DNA from: Clavelina lepadiformis
Lineage: Eukaryota > Chordata > Ascidiacea > Aplousobranchia > Clavelinidae
Direction: 5' to 3'
DNA: 64,000 nucleotides
Assembly: GCF_947623445.1 (NCBI RefSeq)
Contig: NC_135244.1
Coordinates: 8,184,001 to 8,248,000, forward strand
The position numbers and the translations under genes are program-made. Positions 1 through 11,100 of the stretch are shown piece by piece. The notes below the pieces were generated by a model. That model saw only the letters and a list, made by a program, of their open reading frames with translations, had not been told where the DNA came from and made no database searches. Numbering within the stretch: the first letter of the stretch is position 1; every line of letters starts with the position of its first letter.

Positions 1-133
1 TGTAGATGTGAAAGATCAAGCCATTAAAATGAAATGTAGACTCGTTTCCAAAGTTCAGAAATATTTCTTAAATATAAATTATTTGCACAAACATTGCTAA
101 AACAAATATAGAAACAGGAAACAGTTAAAACAC

Positions 134-3100
134 CTCCAGTAATGTCATTTATTTGCTTCACTTGATTTTCACAATACTCTAAGAGATAACGCTTATCCAG
201 CTGCATTTTAAGGGCAATTGTGTTAATGAGCAACTCTGGTGGAACTTTTCGTAATGCAAGCATCTTCATTATTTCTTTTGGCAGAGTTTGTAGATTACGT
301 CCTGGTCGCACTGGAATACAATAAGATTACCATTATTGTTGTTTGCCTTTATTTCTTTAGACTCTGCAGAATTTAGCAAACATGAAACAAACGTGCCAAC
401 TTTGCTGTAAATATTATCTGACTGTGAATTATACAGACATCACGAATACATACCATCCAAGCAATTTTGCTTTAACTTATACACGGACATATCTAGGTTT
501 CCATCACTTAAAAATTGCATCATTTTAATGTACATGGTTTTGCCTCTTGGGGATAAACTGTTCCATGGTTTAGGATGATTGAGCAAATCACTTAAAGTGC
601 CCTGCACAAAGGAAAAAATTTAAAGTTTAAAGCTCACGGTTTCTGCAAATATTAGCTATTCTACAAACCTGCCTACGTTTCAAGTAACTACGTGAAAAAT
701 TCTCTAGCGAAATAGACTTCTTCTTGAGAAAGTTTCGTAAATCCAAAGCAACTGTGTTTGTATCTATGTGACAGAAGTTATCCATTAAATCATCAGGGTT
801 TTTAGGTGGCTTAGTATACCACTCTCTTCTGATGCAAGGAAAACAAGTGTGATCTACAACCACTGGTTGCTGCTTTTCATCACTTTCTGATGCATTACTG
901 AAGAAAAAAGACGAGATTCCGTCAGTAATGACCAGCAAAACGTTAAAATTGTACACTTTTAACAAAGATTACCAGGAAATAATCCTTTTATTGCATGCAG
1001 AAATTCATTTAAGGCATAACAATTAAAACCATGTGACCCAAACACCCTAGCTATCATAAGGAGTATTACAAATCAAGAAATAACTTACATGACATTTGGC
1101 TGTTCATCCAGGTCGTCAGTAATAATTGAAACTATCACGGTGGATTTTGGATCATTGCTAACTGAAAAAAAGACACATCTAGTCATTAGCAAAAGCTAAC
1201 TATTTGATGAGAATTTGTTTTTAACTATTTAAATTTTAGTTTTATTTTTAACGTCCCATTTGTGTGATGGTGTTAATGAACATTTTACCACTGTAAGGAT
1301 GATCATTTGAATTCATTTTTCTTCCAACATCTGCGTCACGTTTTACCAAAGCATTATTTATTTTCTTCAGTTTCGATAAATCTGGTTGCCCTATTTAGCA
1401 AATCATAATGCAAAAAGTCATACTCACATACATAAAGTAAAAAGCACATTTTTCACCCATATTCAAATGAACAGTTTTCATTATAAATCTATAATTATGT
1501 CCAATAATTAAAAATATAACAAAATAAATTATTCATAAAAAGCTCATAAAAAACATTTGATATTGAATTTATTATAATTTAAAGCACCTACAATAAGGAT
1601 TAAGATTAATAAATTCAAATCATAAGCATTCAAAAAAAGGTATGTATAATTGAAAACCATTGTTGTAAATGTTTATACCCATCATCAGACTTCCACTGCT
1701 GCCATAGTTTATTCTGTTTTGAAGGTCATTTGAACAAGAAGATTTGCTAAAACCTTTGTCATTTTGACCAGCTTGGCAGTCATCATCCATGTCAGTGATA
1801 GGCTGTTTTGAATGTTTAAACCAATGAATAAAAGTCACAACTTCCAGTTTCAAACATTGTGAAACCATAAACGATAGTGATGTTTTTCACATAATAGCAA
1901 AGAGAAAATGTATGAACAATATACTTAGCGCTTACATGTGCAATGATGTCACCCTTTTCCTGAAACAAACCCCATTCCATCACTTTTTCTTCACTTTTTT
2001 CTACATTGTTATTTGGTTCCAAAAATACTGGTGTTTGAGAAAAAGATGCCTCTGAATTCTAAATATACATGTTAGTTTAGCATCTCTAGAACAAACCCGT
2101 GATATAGCATTATATAATATGATAACAGAAGATTTCCAAAATCAAATAATCTCCTAGTTAAGTGCGACTGCAAACTAATCTTGAAGCTTTGATGGTGAGT
2201 AATCAGCGATTGCTAACACAATTATTATTTTATCATGGGTATTTAACATGCAATTGAAACAAGTTTGTCTTAAAATGAAGTAATATCATTAAACATTTTT
2301 TCCCTGGGTATGGTGTGGGATAAGAGCAGAAGTTACTTACCAATTTTCTACATAAGACCAATTCAAATGTTTCAATGATCGTAGCTAACAATTTACTGAT
2401 AAACTTTAGTCCAGGATTTGTGACAAATTTTTGAAAACTCAAATGGTTACATAATTAAGCGAAATGTTACTGTGATGTGGATTGTACTTTGTACATGCAT
2501 ACATTCATACACAAACAATCATACATAAACATCGATCACACCAAACTAAACAATAGAATTGATTATAAGTTCTTGCCTCTGTGGAACTACATGGTTCTTC
2601 TAAAACCACTTGAGGTAAAGATTGCTTGCTTTCACCAGGTTCAACTAATGTAATCTGAAGTATCCCATCTTCTGAAGTGGACAGATTGAACTGTACCTTC
2701 CATTTATAAAATATGAATGAAATGACTATAAAATTGAATTCAATTAGCTCAACGACTAGAGAGCACAAAGACAAACTAATAGGTACAAGGCAATAAAAAC
2801 ACATTGTCTATAGTTTGCATCTTACATCATTTCCTGCTTGAAGTGCATCTATCCACAATTTAAGCTCATTGGGATGAGGAGTTGAAGAGGATATTGTTGG
2901 TATGATCTGCATGGCTTCTTCAATCTTAGTACAACATGGATTGTTATTAGCTTAAAAAGATGAAACTGACCATTAGGAGGTTAGGAAGGAGAACTGGCAT
3001 GCAAAAAATGGTTTTACCTATTTAGGCTTAATTAAAATTAAATTTATTGTCACAGATTAGCTTACTGTGTGATAACATTTAAGGTGAAGAAAAATGTGAA

Positions 3101-3974
3101 AAAAGGTTCCAGGTATGATTTTTGCGTTGAAATAGTGACAGCCTATAATGAACAGCTACCTACTGCACTTAGCAGAGCTGTGTTAGTACATGAATATCAA
3201 TTGTTTTAGTATCCAGATGTCACTGTCAGCATGTGCCCAGCAACTTTTCATCAAACCTCAAATGGTGATATTTATTCTACAACTTTCACTTCTTTGTATT
3301 GTGATAATAATTAGTTTAATAGTGTACTTGTTTTAGTAAATTATGATAAAAATTGCAAGTGTTTGTACGGGAGTATTTCAAAATGTTAGATTTATAGTAA
3401 ACTCCAGATCGAAAAGTTTGCTGTTTTTGGGTGAGAAATCTCCCGTGCACTAACATGAAGCAATAGCCACTGTACACGCATTTAACTATAATCCACCGTG
3501 CAGTCACTTAGCAAACTTTCCAATCTGGAGTAAACACTGTAAAGTTGTATTCAAAATGCAAAAATTGCTGCTTGAGAACAGTTCTGGTGGTAAGTGAAAC
3601 TCAGTATGTTAACAAAATATACAATCTGCGAGTTGAGCTATGCTACGAGTTTAAAGTTATTGGCCATTGCTACATAAGTCAGAACGTGCTACGACAAGTT
3701 ATAAACTTATTTAAGGTTTCGTTTACAGACATTAGTTGAAAACACAAATGGAAACAATTGGCAAGTTGACGCAAACAAACTATGGAAGGCTTATCTAAAA
3801 TAAGAATCCACATTTTACATCGATTCGATGTGCTCGGAAATACTCCTGTTGAAGGTTATCAAGATTGGGCTAACTAGTAGCCTAATACTTAGCATAAATA
3901 ACATACACAAATTCTACCTTACACTGTACCTTCTCCTTAAAAATGCTTAGAACATCTGATTCATATTCTGACAT
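134..3974 (-). CDS. Divergent CUT-class homeobox transcription factor (5' part, runs off left edge)
   Basis: Predicted DNA-binding transcription factor. Exons read: 3974-3930, 2924-2826, 2696-2577, 2058-1936, 1802-1679, 1390-1289, 1161-1089, 897-669, 601-454, 310-134; all phases join. The N-terminal half (begins MSEYESDVLS) is acidic and Ser/Thr-rich with no recognised domain. Exons 897-669 and 601-454 encode one CUT domain: an ALDLRNFLKKKSISLENFSR helix region, then GTLSDLLNHPKPW, close to the Onecut/CUX signature GTLSDLLRNPKPW. Exon 310-134 encodes what reads as a homeodomain: the PPELLINTIALKMQLDKRYL stretch matches helix 2 and the turn of Onecut, and the recognition helix reads YLLEYCENQVKQ, keeping Asn51 but lacking the usual aromatic residues 48/49 and Arg53. 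One CUT domain plus a homeodomain is the Onecut arrangement, but divergence is too high for a firm orthology call. The exon ending at 2577 uses a GC donor. The 3' end is outside the window. Confidence 0.7.
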
Positions 3975-4913
3975 GACTTCAAACAATCTTTATTTCGTGT
4001 ACAATCACTTATTGGCTATATAATTGTCAACAACATGTTCTTAATTCAAGAAAAAAAGCAATCTTTTTCCAGTGTTGCTACACCAAAATTCCTAAAAGTA
4101 GCTAAATAAGTTGAATTCTTTTGTGGTCGAAACAGAGCGCATAGATCTTACTCAATAACTCCAAGCTGAAAGAATTATTAAAAGTGCTTCCAGTAACCGA
4201 AATGCATGAAAGAGCTGGAAAATATGAAATATTTGTAAATCTGTTGCCACAATTTAATTTTCGAATCTTATACATGCGCACATAGATACTACAGGTAATA
4301 TTGCTGCATTGACACATTATAGGTATTTGAACGAAGTAAATCCTTCCTGCTACAAAATTATGGAGCTAAGTTCAAAGATAGGTACAAAAAAGAATTATAG
4401 CTAAGTTAGAAAGAAAGATAAATTCAACTCCAAAATCAAATTTTTCCGTAACTAAATTAACAACATGATGTATTTTTCTCAACAATAGCGACTGGCCATG
4501 GTCACGCTTGGTTAATTTTTATATCACATGTTATGAAATTAGTCAAGCGTTAACCGCAATACGCAATGCAGCAAAGTTGTTTTTGAATTGGTTCTGAAAT
4601 GTGGATGTAGAGCACGTGTTTTGTTTACATTTAATAATTGAGGCATTTCAACAAACGACTTGTGATACATTGCCTGGTTCTGAGCTAAGCTCTTTGCATT
4701 TATATACGCAAAGCAAAAGCTTACTCTGAAACTGTTTTTGTTCACAAAAACTTGTGTAATTGCACAAAACCCTAAGCAGCTGTAAGCATAAAAGCAACAC
4801 CATGGCTGGTGTAGCACAGTAGTACGATGGAGTTCTGATTGATTTAGTCACGTATTATTAAAGAAAAATCTTGTGCCATACCTACTTCAGTAAAGACACT
4901 TTTAGCACGTAAA
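3975..4913. promoter_or_regulatory. Divergent intergenic region between the CUT gene and the ZMYM gene
   Basis: About 940 bases separate two head-to-head start codons (3974 on minus, 4914 on plus), so both promoters must lie here. I see no clear TATA box or recognisable repeat. An AG after a pyrimidine-containing stretch near 4890 could be a splice or trans-splice acceptor for the downstream gene. Small open frames here look like chance. Confidence 0.45.
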
Positions 4914-7631
4914 ATGGAAAAAAAGGTTTGTAAATCTCAATTTTCTGGTGAAGAGGATGACTGCATTAACAGTGTTGTAAAAATATCTACTAGCAACCAA
5001 CTTAGCCAATTGACTCATGTTTGCGATTATTGTGAAGTTTTCTTTGCTCGAAATGGCCCAGCTATAAAACTTAAAAACGCAGCTGTTCAAAACACCTTCT
5101 GTTCAACTTCCTGTAAAGATGCCTTTATGGTGTGCAAAAAAATATGCATCAGCTGTGGCAAGGATTTGCAACATGTTAAAAATAGTGTGATATTGGAATC
5201 TTCTACAGGTGTTTTTAAAGAATTTTGCTCAGAAAAATGTTCAGCTTTGTGCTCAGAAAAAGTTCCACTAGAAAAAACTACACTCTCAGTAAACCAAAGG
5301 GATTCATCTTGTGACACAAAATCTTATCCAATTGAGAACAGAGCTAAGTGCTGTGTGTGCAACAACTGGCATACGTTGTCATGTTTTAAAATAGGATATC
5401 AAAGGTTTTGTTCAAAAAAGTGTTTCCATGCCTACAAAACTCAGCATGATTTGGAGATGAAATATTGTAATCAATGCTGTGCTCAACTACCTGATGTGAA
5501 CAAAGGGCAACAATATATGCAGCACGAAGGCAAGGCAAACATTTTTTGCAACAGTGTTTGTTTGATGCAGTACAAAAAAATGCACACCAAGATGTGTCCT
5601 TGCAACTGGTGCTTGAAAACCAGAACAAATTTTCAGATGATTGAACGTGTTGAAAGTAGTGGGGAAACTACTTACTTTTGCTCCTTGGACTGTTTGAACA
5701 ATTTCCGAGTTAAGGAAAGTCGTCTGATTGCCATGACAAAATGTGAAACATGTGGAGTAACAGGAACGATGACATACTTCTCTCATAAATCTGACAAAAC
5801 AGTGAAGGGATTTTGTTCATCCAAATGTGTAAAGCAGTATCAAGGCTGCATGAAACAGCAGACAACTGAAGTCACTACATCATTTACAAATAATCAAAGC
5901 AAAGGAGACTTCATTATCAGTGATGTCCGCAGCATTGCTCATGGAGAAAGAAGTAATATTGTACCAACTGATCTTGTAACACCTTCATTTACAACAGTAA
6001 CTGACAGCTCTGGCAAGCGTTTTGTTCTTGTAAACAAAAACTGCAGCATGCCTAAAGGCTCACTGAATGTGCCTAGAGAAATTATAAGAGCTAATAGAAC
6101 TGATTCTAAGCTAACCAAATCTCTCGCTGATTGTTCAAATGGAATAAAATTTAAAAATAAATCTATTATGTGTAAGCCATATCAGCATGACAAGGCCAGT
6201 CAAGTTGAGTGCTCTTGCAAAACTGTTGATGCCCAAACTCAAACTGATAAAAGCAGGGATGTCTGCTTGCTGCCTGTACCAGTTTATGTTCCATGTCCTG
6301 TTAAAATGTATACAGATTATGCTCCTGTTCCATTTCCAATACCGATTCCTGTGGCAGTCCCTGTATTTATACCAACATTGTTAAATAATGTCAATGATAT
6401 TCTAAATACAATAGAAGAGATCAAGGCAAGTGTTCCAACAAACCCCCTGGAGGCTGATCTGATAATGATGGCCGAAGCAGTGGCTCAAACTGAACGCATG
6501 AAAAATGTAGATTTTGAGATGAATTTAACGCAAGAAGTAGTCAGCGAATCTGATGCTTGCAGCAATTCTGTGATACCAAGTAATACTGAGAAAGATCAGT
6601 TGACTGCAAATTGTGATGTATTGGTTGCTAATGATGATGTGGAAATGGGCACTGCCTACGACATACCTGATAGTACACTGAATGTGATTTCGGAACTTGA
6701 AGACTGTATCAAAGAACCACCAACAAAAAAGCATAAGACCAATGAAACTCTGCAGATTATTATTTCTGAAAACACCTTTGCAGAATATGGTATTTTAATG
6801 TTGAGAAGGTGGATGGAGCAAAATGAAGTAAAAACAAGTTTAGATAATATTATACATTGTCTCCCATATGAAATAAACTCACTTCTTTCAAACTTTATCA
6901 GCACTGTAAAAGATTATGATGGTACCAGTTATCCACCAGACCACGTTTTTTACATTTTGCTTGGGATACAATTATATTCTAAAAAGCTAAATCGTGATGA
7001 CAACATATTTGCAGATGTTATGTATAGAGGATTTCAAGATAAATTTTATGAATATATTAGTAAGGACTCAAGGTTTTTAGATGTGCAACAATGGGGCCAC
7101 TCAAGCAAAGTATGTGAAGAGCATCTATGGGAGTGCAGCCATCTTGGTGCTCATTCACCACAAACTTTGCTGTTTACAGTGATATATTTTATAACTAAGG
7201 AATTTTTGCTTCGCACTGTTGATGAGCATCGTTCGTTGATTTTTGGAAATATCCAAAAACAAATTCTTATGCAATCAAGAACATCCCACAAGAATAAGGT
7301 TTGTTATCGGTATGTGAAGACTGTAAAAACACCTGGAAGAATTTCAGTGACCAAAGTAAAAGCAAAATCACCAAACCATTTAGCCAAATTGATGATTAAA
7401 GAAAACCAACAAAATCAATTACGATGTCCTGTGCGCTTATTTGAATTTTATCTGTCTAAGTGCCCTTCAACAATTAAAGCATCTACTATTCAACATTTAT
7501 ACCTTCAACAAGAGAGTTGTTGTATTCCTGAATCTCCAATCTGGTTTAGTGAAACCAAACTTTCTTCCGATGACATACACAAAATGCTTGCAAGAGTTTT
7601 ACTTGTGAACGATATTTATCATAAGACTTAA
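4914..7631 (+). CDS. ZMYM2/3/4-like zinc-finger protein, single exon, with Crypton-derived C-terminal domain
   Basis: A 905-residue uninterrupted frame starting at the first ATG (MEKKVCKSQF). About six MYM-type zinc fingers lie in residues ~37-310, each with a CxxC pair and a downstream FCSxxC-type pair (examples CDYC...FCSTSC, CISC...FCSEKC, CNQC...FCNSVC, CNWC...FCSLDC, CETC...FCSSKC). Residues ~455-490 form the Pro/Val-rich VPVYVPCPV...PIPIPVAVPVF stretch typical of ZMYM2/3/4. The C-terminal ~290 residues match the ZMYM/QRICH1 domain that is known to descend from a Crypton tyrosine recombinase. Vertebrate relatives act in chromatin repression complexes with LSD1/CoREST/HDAC; that role is family knowledge, not shown here. 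Vertebrate ZMYM genes have many introns, so the single exon is unusual. Clear family member; which paralogue is unresolved. Confidence 0.85.
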   Translation: MEKKVCKSQFSGEEDDCINSVVKISTSNQLSQLTHVCDYCEVFFARNGPAIKLKNAAVQNTFCSTSCKDAFMVCKKICISCGKDLQHVKNSVILESSTGVFKEFCSEKCSALCSEKVPLEKTTLSVNQRDSSCDTKSYPIENRAKCCVCNNWHTLSCFKIGYQRFCSKKCFHAYKTQHDLEMKYCNQCCAQLPDVNKGQQYMQHEGKANIFCNSVCLMQYKKMHTKMCPCNWCLKTRTNFQMIERVESSGETTYFCSLDCLNNFRVKESRLIAMTKCETCGVTGTMTYFSHKSDKTVKGFCSSKCVKQYQGCMKQQTTEVTTSFTNNQSKGDFIISDVRSIAHGERSNIVPTDLVTPSFTTVTDSSGKRFVLVNKNCSMPKGSLNVPREIIRANRTDSKLTKSLADCSNGIKFKNKSIMCKPYQHDKASQVECSCKTVDAQTQTDKSRDVCLLPVPVYVPCPVKMYTDYAPVPFPIPIPVAVPVFIPTLLNNVNDILNTIEEIKASVPTNPLEADLIMMAEAVAQTERMKNVDFEMNLTQEVVSESDACSNSVIPSNTEKDQLTANCDVLVANDDVEMGTAYDIPDSTLNVISELEDCIKEPPTKKHKTNETLQIIISENTFAEYGILMLRRWMEQNEVKTSLDNIIHCLPYEINSLLSNFISTVKDYDGTSYPPDHVFYILLGIQLYSKKLNRDDNIFADVMYRGFQDKFYEYISKDSRFLDVQQWGHSSKVCEEHLWECSHLGAHSPQTLLFTVIYFITKEFLLRTVDEHRSLIFGNIQKQILMQSRTSHKNKVCYRYVKTVKTPGRISVTKVKAKSPNHLAKLMIKENQQNQLRCPVRLFEFYLSKCPSTIKASTIQHLYLQQESCCIPESPIWFSETKLSSDDIHKMLARVLLVNDIYHKT

Positions 7632-7644
7632 AAAAAGTTAGTTT

Positions 7645-7790
7645 CAGGCAGGGCTTTGGAGCAGGCGTAAATGTTAAATTGCTCCAGCTCCGGAGCTCTC
7701 TTTTATCATAAATTAGCTCCAGCTCCGAAGCTCATTGATACCATTGCTACGGCTCCATTACGTCAAAAACTGAGGTTTAAGGATGAACGC
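7645..7790. repeat. Degenerate hAT-like repeat with GCTCC motifs
   Basis: Between the ZMYM stop and the FGGY start. It holds CAGGGCTTTGGAGC followed by two copies of GCTCCAGCTCCG (near 7681 and 7717) and another GGCTCC near 7748. Such GCTCC-rich ends are common in hAT-type non-autonomous elements. I see no second end or target duplication, so the class is tentative. The rest of 7632-8156 holds nothing I recognise. Confidence 0.4.
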
Positions 7791-8156
7791 CAAAACCAGT
7801 GTTTTTGCTAATTTTAGACAAATTCTATTTCATTTGTAAACTTTTGATCTACAATTAGCTTAGTTTTGTGTTCCCAACCAAGTGTTTTCAATTTCACTTC
7901 CATGTAACTTCACCAAGTATTGTTTTTTATTTGCCAGTCGGTTGTATTTCACTGTTTTTTAAAGTGTGCATATAGGCTATTAATTTTCCTTGCAGTACAC
8001 TGCCAATTAGATATCATTTGTTTTATATTTTATTATGCTGCTTAATCAATTATTTTGGTGCCATATATATTTGATGAAAAGCATACTTTTACCTAAACAA
8101 TAATCATCAATTACCTTTGGCCGAGTTTGTTTTTACTAGATTTTATGTATAATTAA

Positions 8157-11100
8157 ATGACAATTGCTTATTACATCGGAGTTGATGTTGGCACGGAGAG
8201 CGTGCGAGCAGCTCTTGTTAGTGCTAATGGCAAGATAGAACAAACGGCTCAAGCGAGTCTTACAATAAACAAACCTAAACCAGACTATTTTGAACAGTCG
8301 TCACAAGAAATATGGCAAAAATGTTGCCATTTAATAAAGGTAAACCATTAGGTTAAGAGAATTTTTGCATAAAACAACTAAGCTAGCTTTATCAAGAAAT
8401 CAAGTGTTGAATTTAATAATATTGTTTTTTCATTTGTAGAAAATTATTCAGGGAATTACCCCTGACTGTGTGCGTGGTATTGGTTTTGATGCTACTTGTT
8501 CCTTGGTGGTGCTTGATGATAATTACAATCCAGTTAGCATTTCTCCTGATGAAAAAGGTACAATGTATGAGTACAAGAATTGTAGGATATAGGAATTCTG
8601 ATATTCATTTTCCATTTATAAGTACCCACTGCAGTAGAATCCGTTTAATAAACCTAATTTGTTTATGGCCATTTTTAGATTTAGTAAGCAGTGAATGTTT
8701 AAATTTTTGAGTTAAAAATACAACTGACGCTTAGAAGACTAACCTTTCGTCATACGAAAAAAGTTGCCAGTTGAGTTACTGGGTTTTTAAATCAAAAAAA
8801 AAAATTTTGAAAATTATTCTAACATATTATTTTGGGTAAAAGTTCTGTCCCAAGGTAAATTGGATGTGATAATTGGTTGGGATTATTATCCATGGACTCA
8901 ATATGTGCATTCTACTGCACAAGATCATAATTACAAGAAAGAATAACCTTTTATGATGTATGTATTTTATAAAATTATAAAAATTTAGGAAACTCCGGAA
9001 ATGTATTTGATGTGATCATGTGGATAGACCACAGAGCAAAAGCACAAGCAGACAAGATCAATTCTGAGAGTCACTCTGTATTGAAATATATAGGTGGTAA
9101 AATATCTTTAGAAATGCAACCACCCAAGTTAATGTGGATAAAGCAGGTAGACTAGATAGATTTACTTTTTTTAAGTGTTTAACACTAGAAAGACTGAAAT
9201 TTTGATTTACCTAGAACGACGGAGAGTGTCATTTTGACACCCATGTACTTTGGAGTCCAACAATCTGTTATGTTTATGTTTTATTTAACATAACAACACA
9301 AACAAGTCAAACATCACTAAACAAGTGACATACAATGCCAAAATGTGCGAGTATACTTCATTTGCAGCCTTTGCACACACGCTGTATACTGGCAGTGCAT
9401 TTTCCACATAGGGAGTTTTCACATTTGTGGCATCTGCCAACAGAGCTGTTCTTTTTGCAGTTGTTTCTGACTTGGCAGTTTCTTGTTGGTGGTTGTTGAT
9501 CTCCACTAGCAGCTGCTTCTTCTGTAGAGCGAGGCATTGAGGAACTTTTTACAGAAAGCATGCCAAGCAAGTTTTGCAGAAATGTCCCTCTTGGAAGTTT
9601 TATATGATTGATTTCCTTTTTCAGGACCCAGAGAAAGAAAAAAAAGACCCAAAGAAAAACTACACAAGTCGGCCAACTACCTCGTCTGCAGATGCAATGA
9701 ACAAAAACTGCACTATTCACTACAAGTTCCATCTATACCTGGTTTGCAGCCGAATGCATACTACATGAGAAATTACCTGCAATTGCGGATTTTGCGCCAT
9801 GAAGATGTACAGTAAGCCTACGCCTCTTGTAAGCTACAAGAGAGACCGTGGGAAGCAAGAATGTGGAGACAATTGATCTTTGATGATGAAACAATGCTTG
9901 TATCACAGACGAGGAATTTTAGATTGTTATATCACAAAAATATGTGAGATTAATAGCTTTGGTGGGACCTGTTTGTGCATCGTACAATAGGGTGTCAAAA
10001 TGACACCTTCCATCGTTCTAGGTAAACAACACAGAATAGGTCACTTTTTGTACTCCAAACAAAAAATGGTTGCAGCCCTGCATTAAGCTCATTAAAGGAT
10101 TAAAAGTCAAAAAAGCAGTTCTACCGTAAATGACTTTTGGTTAGTACAACTTTTTTTTCAAAAGGTGTCAAAATGACACCCTCCGTCATTCTAGTGTTAA
10201 CTAACATTTTTATGTGAACTATTTTTACAGCTTATTTGCTACTTGCACAGTGGAATTGATGTTTATAGTTTCCCCACACTGATTAAAATTTTCAATTGTT
10301 TAATTGTTTCACATTAAAATAATCTTTTAATACAAGTAGTAAGTTTTCTCTCAGTCTAGTTAACTCTAGTAGATGTAAATCCTTTGTTTTTGAATCATAT
10401 CATATTATTAAATGTTAAATTTGAATCTGAAATGCAGAATTTGCCAGAGCAATGGAACCAAGCTACCCATTTCTTTGACCTTCCAGACTTTTTGACATTT
10501 AAGGCTACCAACAGTTTATCGCGATCATCATGTTCCCTTGTGAGCAAATGGACCTATTCAGCACACGATGGATGGGACAAAGATTTTTGGACAAAAATTG
10601 GCTTAGATGAAATTGTAAATAATAACTTTTATAACATAGGTACGGAATGTGAAATTGAAACAGTCGTAATATTTTGTTACCATTTCTCGTTTTGTTATTT
10701 TGTGTTCAGGTCCTGTTGTACTGCCGCCGGGAGATCCTGTAGGTGAAGGACTTACAAGCAAAGCAGCTGCAGAAATGGTCCTTCAGCCACACACCCCAGT
10801 CGGTGCATCCTTAATTGATGCCCATTGTGGTGAGCACATAATATTAACAAAAAATTTATTGCGAAAAGATTCATATCATGTATATGATATTATGTTCTTT
10901 TAATGATAATTTGTATTACAAAACAAAGGTGGTATTGGAACAATTGGAGTTAATGTCAGTGACACAAAGTTACCATGTGTTAACAAACCACTAACCGAGC
11001 GTATTGCAATTATCTGTGGAACAAGCTCTTGCCACATGGCTGTAAGTTTTTAGAAATGAAATATTTACATAATTAGAAAATTGTTAAAATCCGGTTTAAC

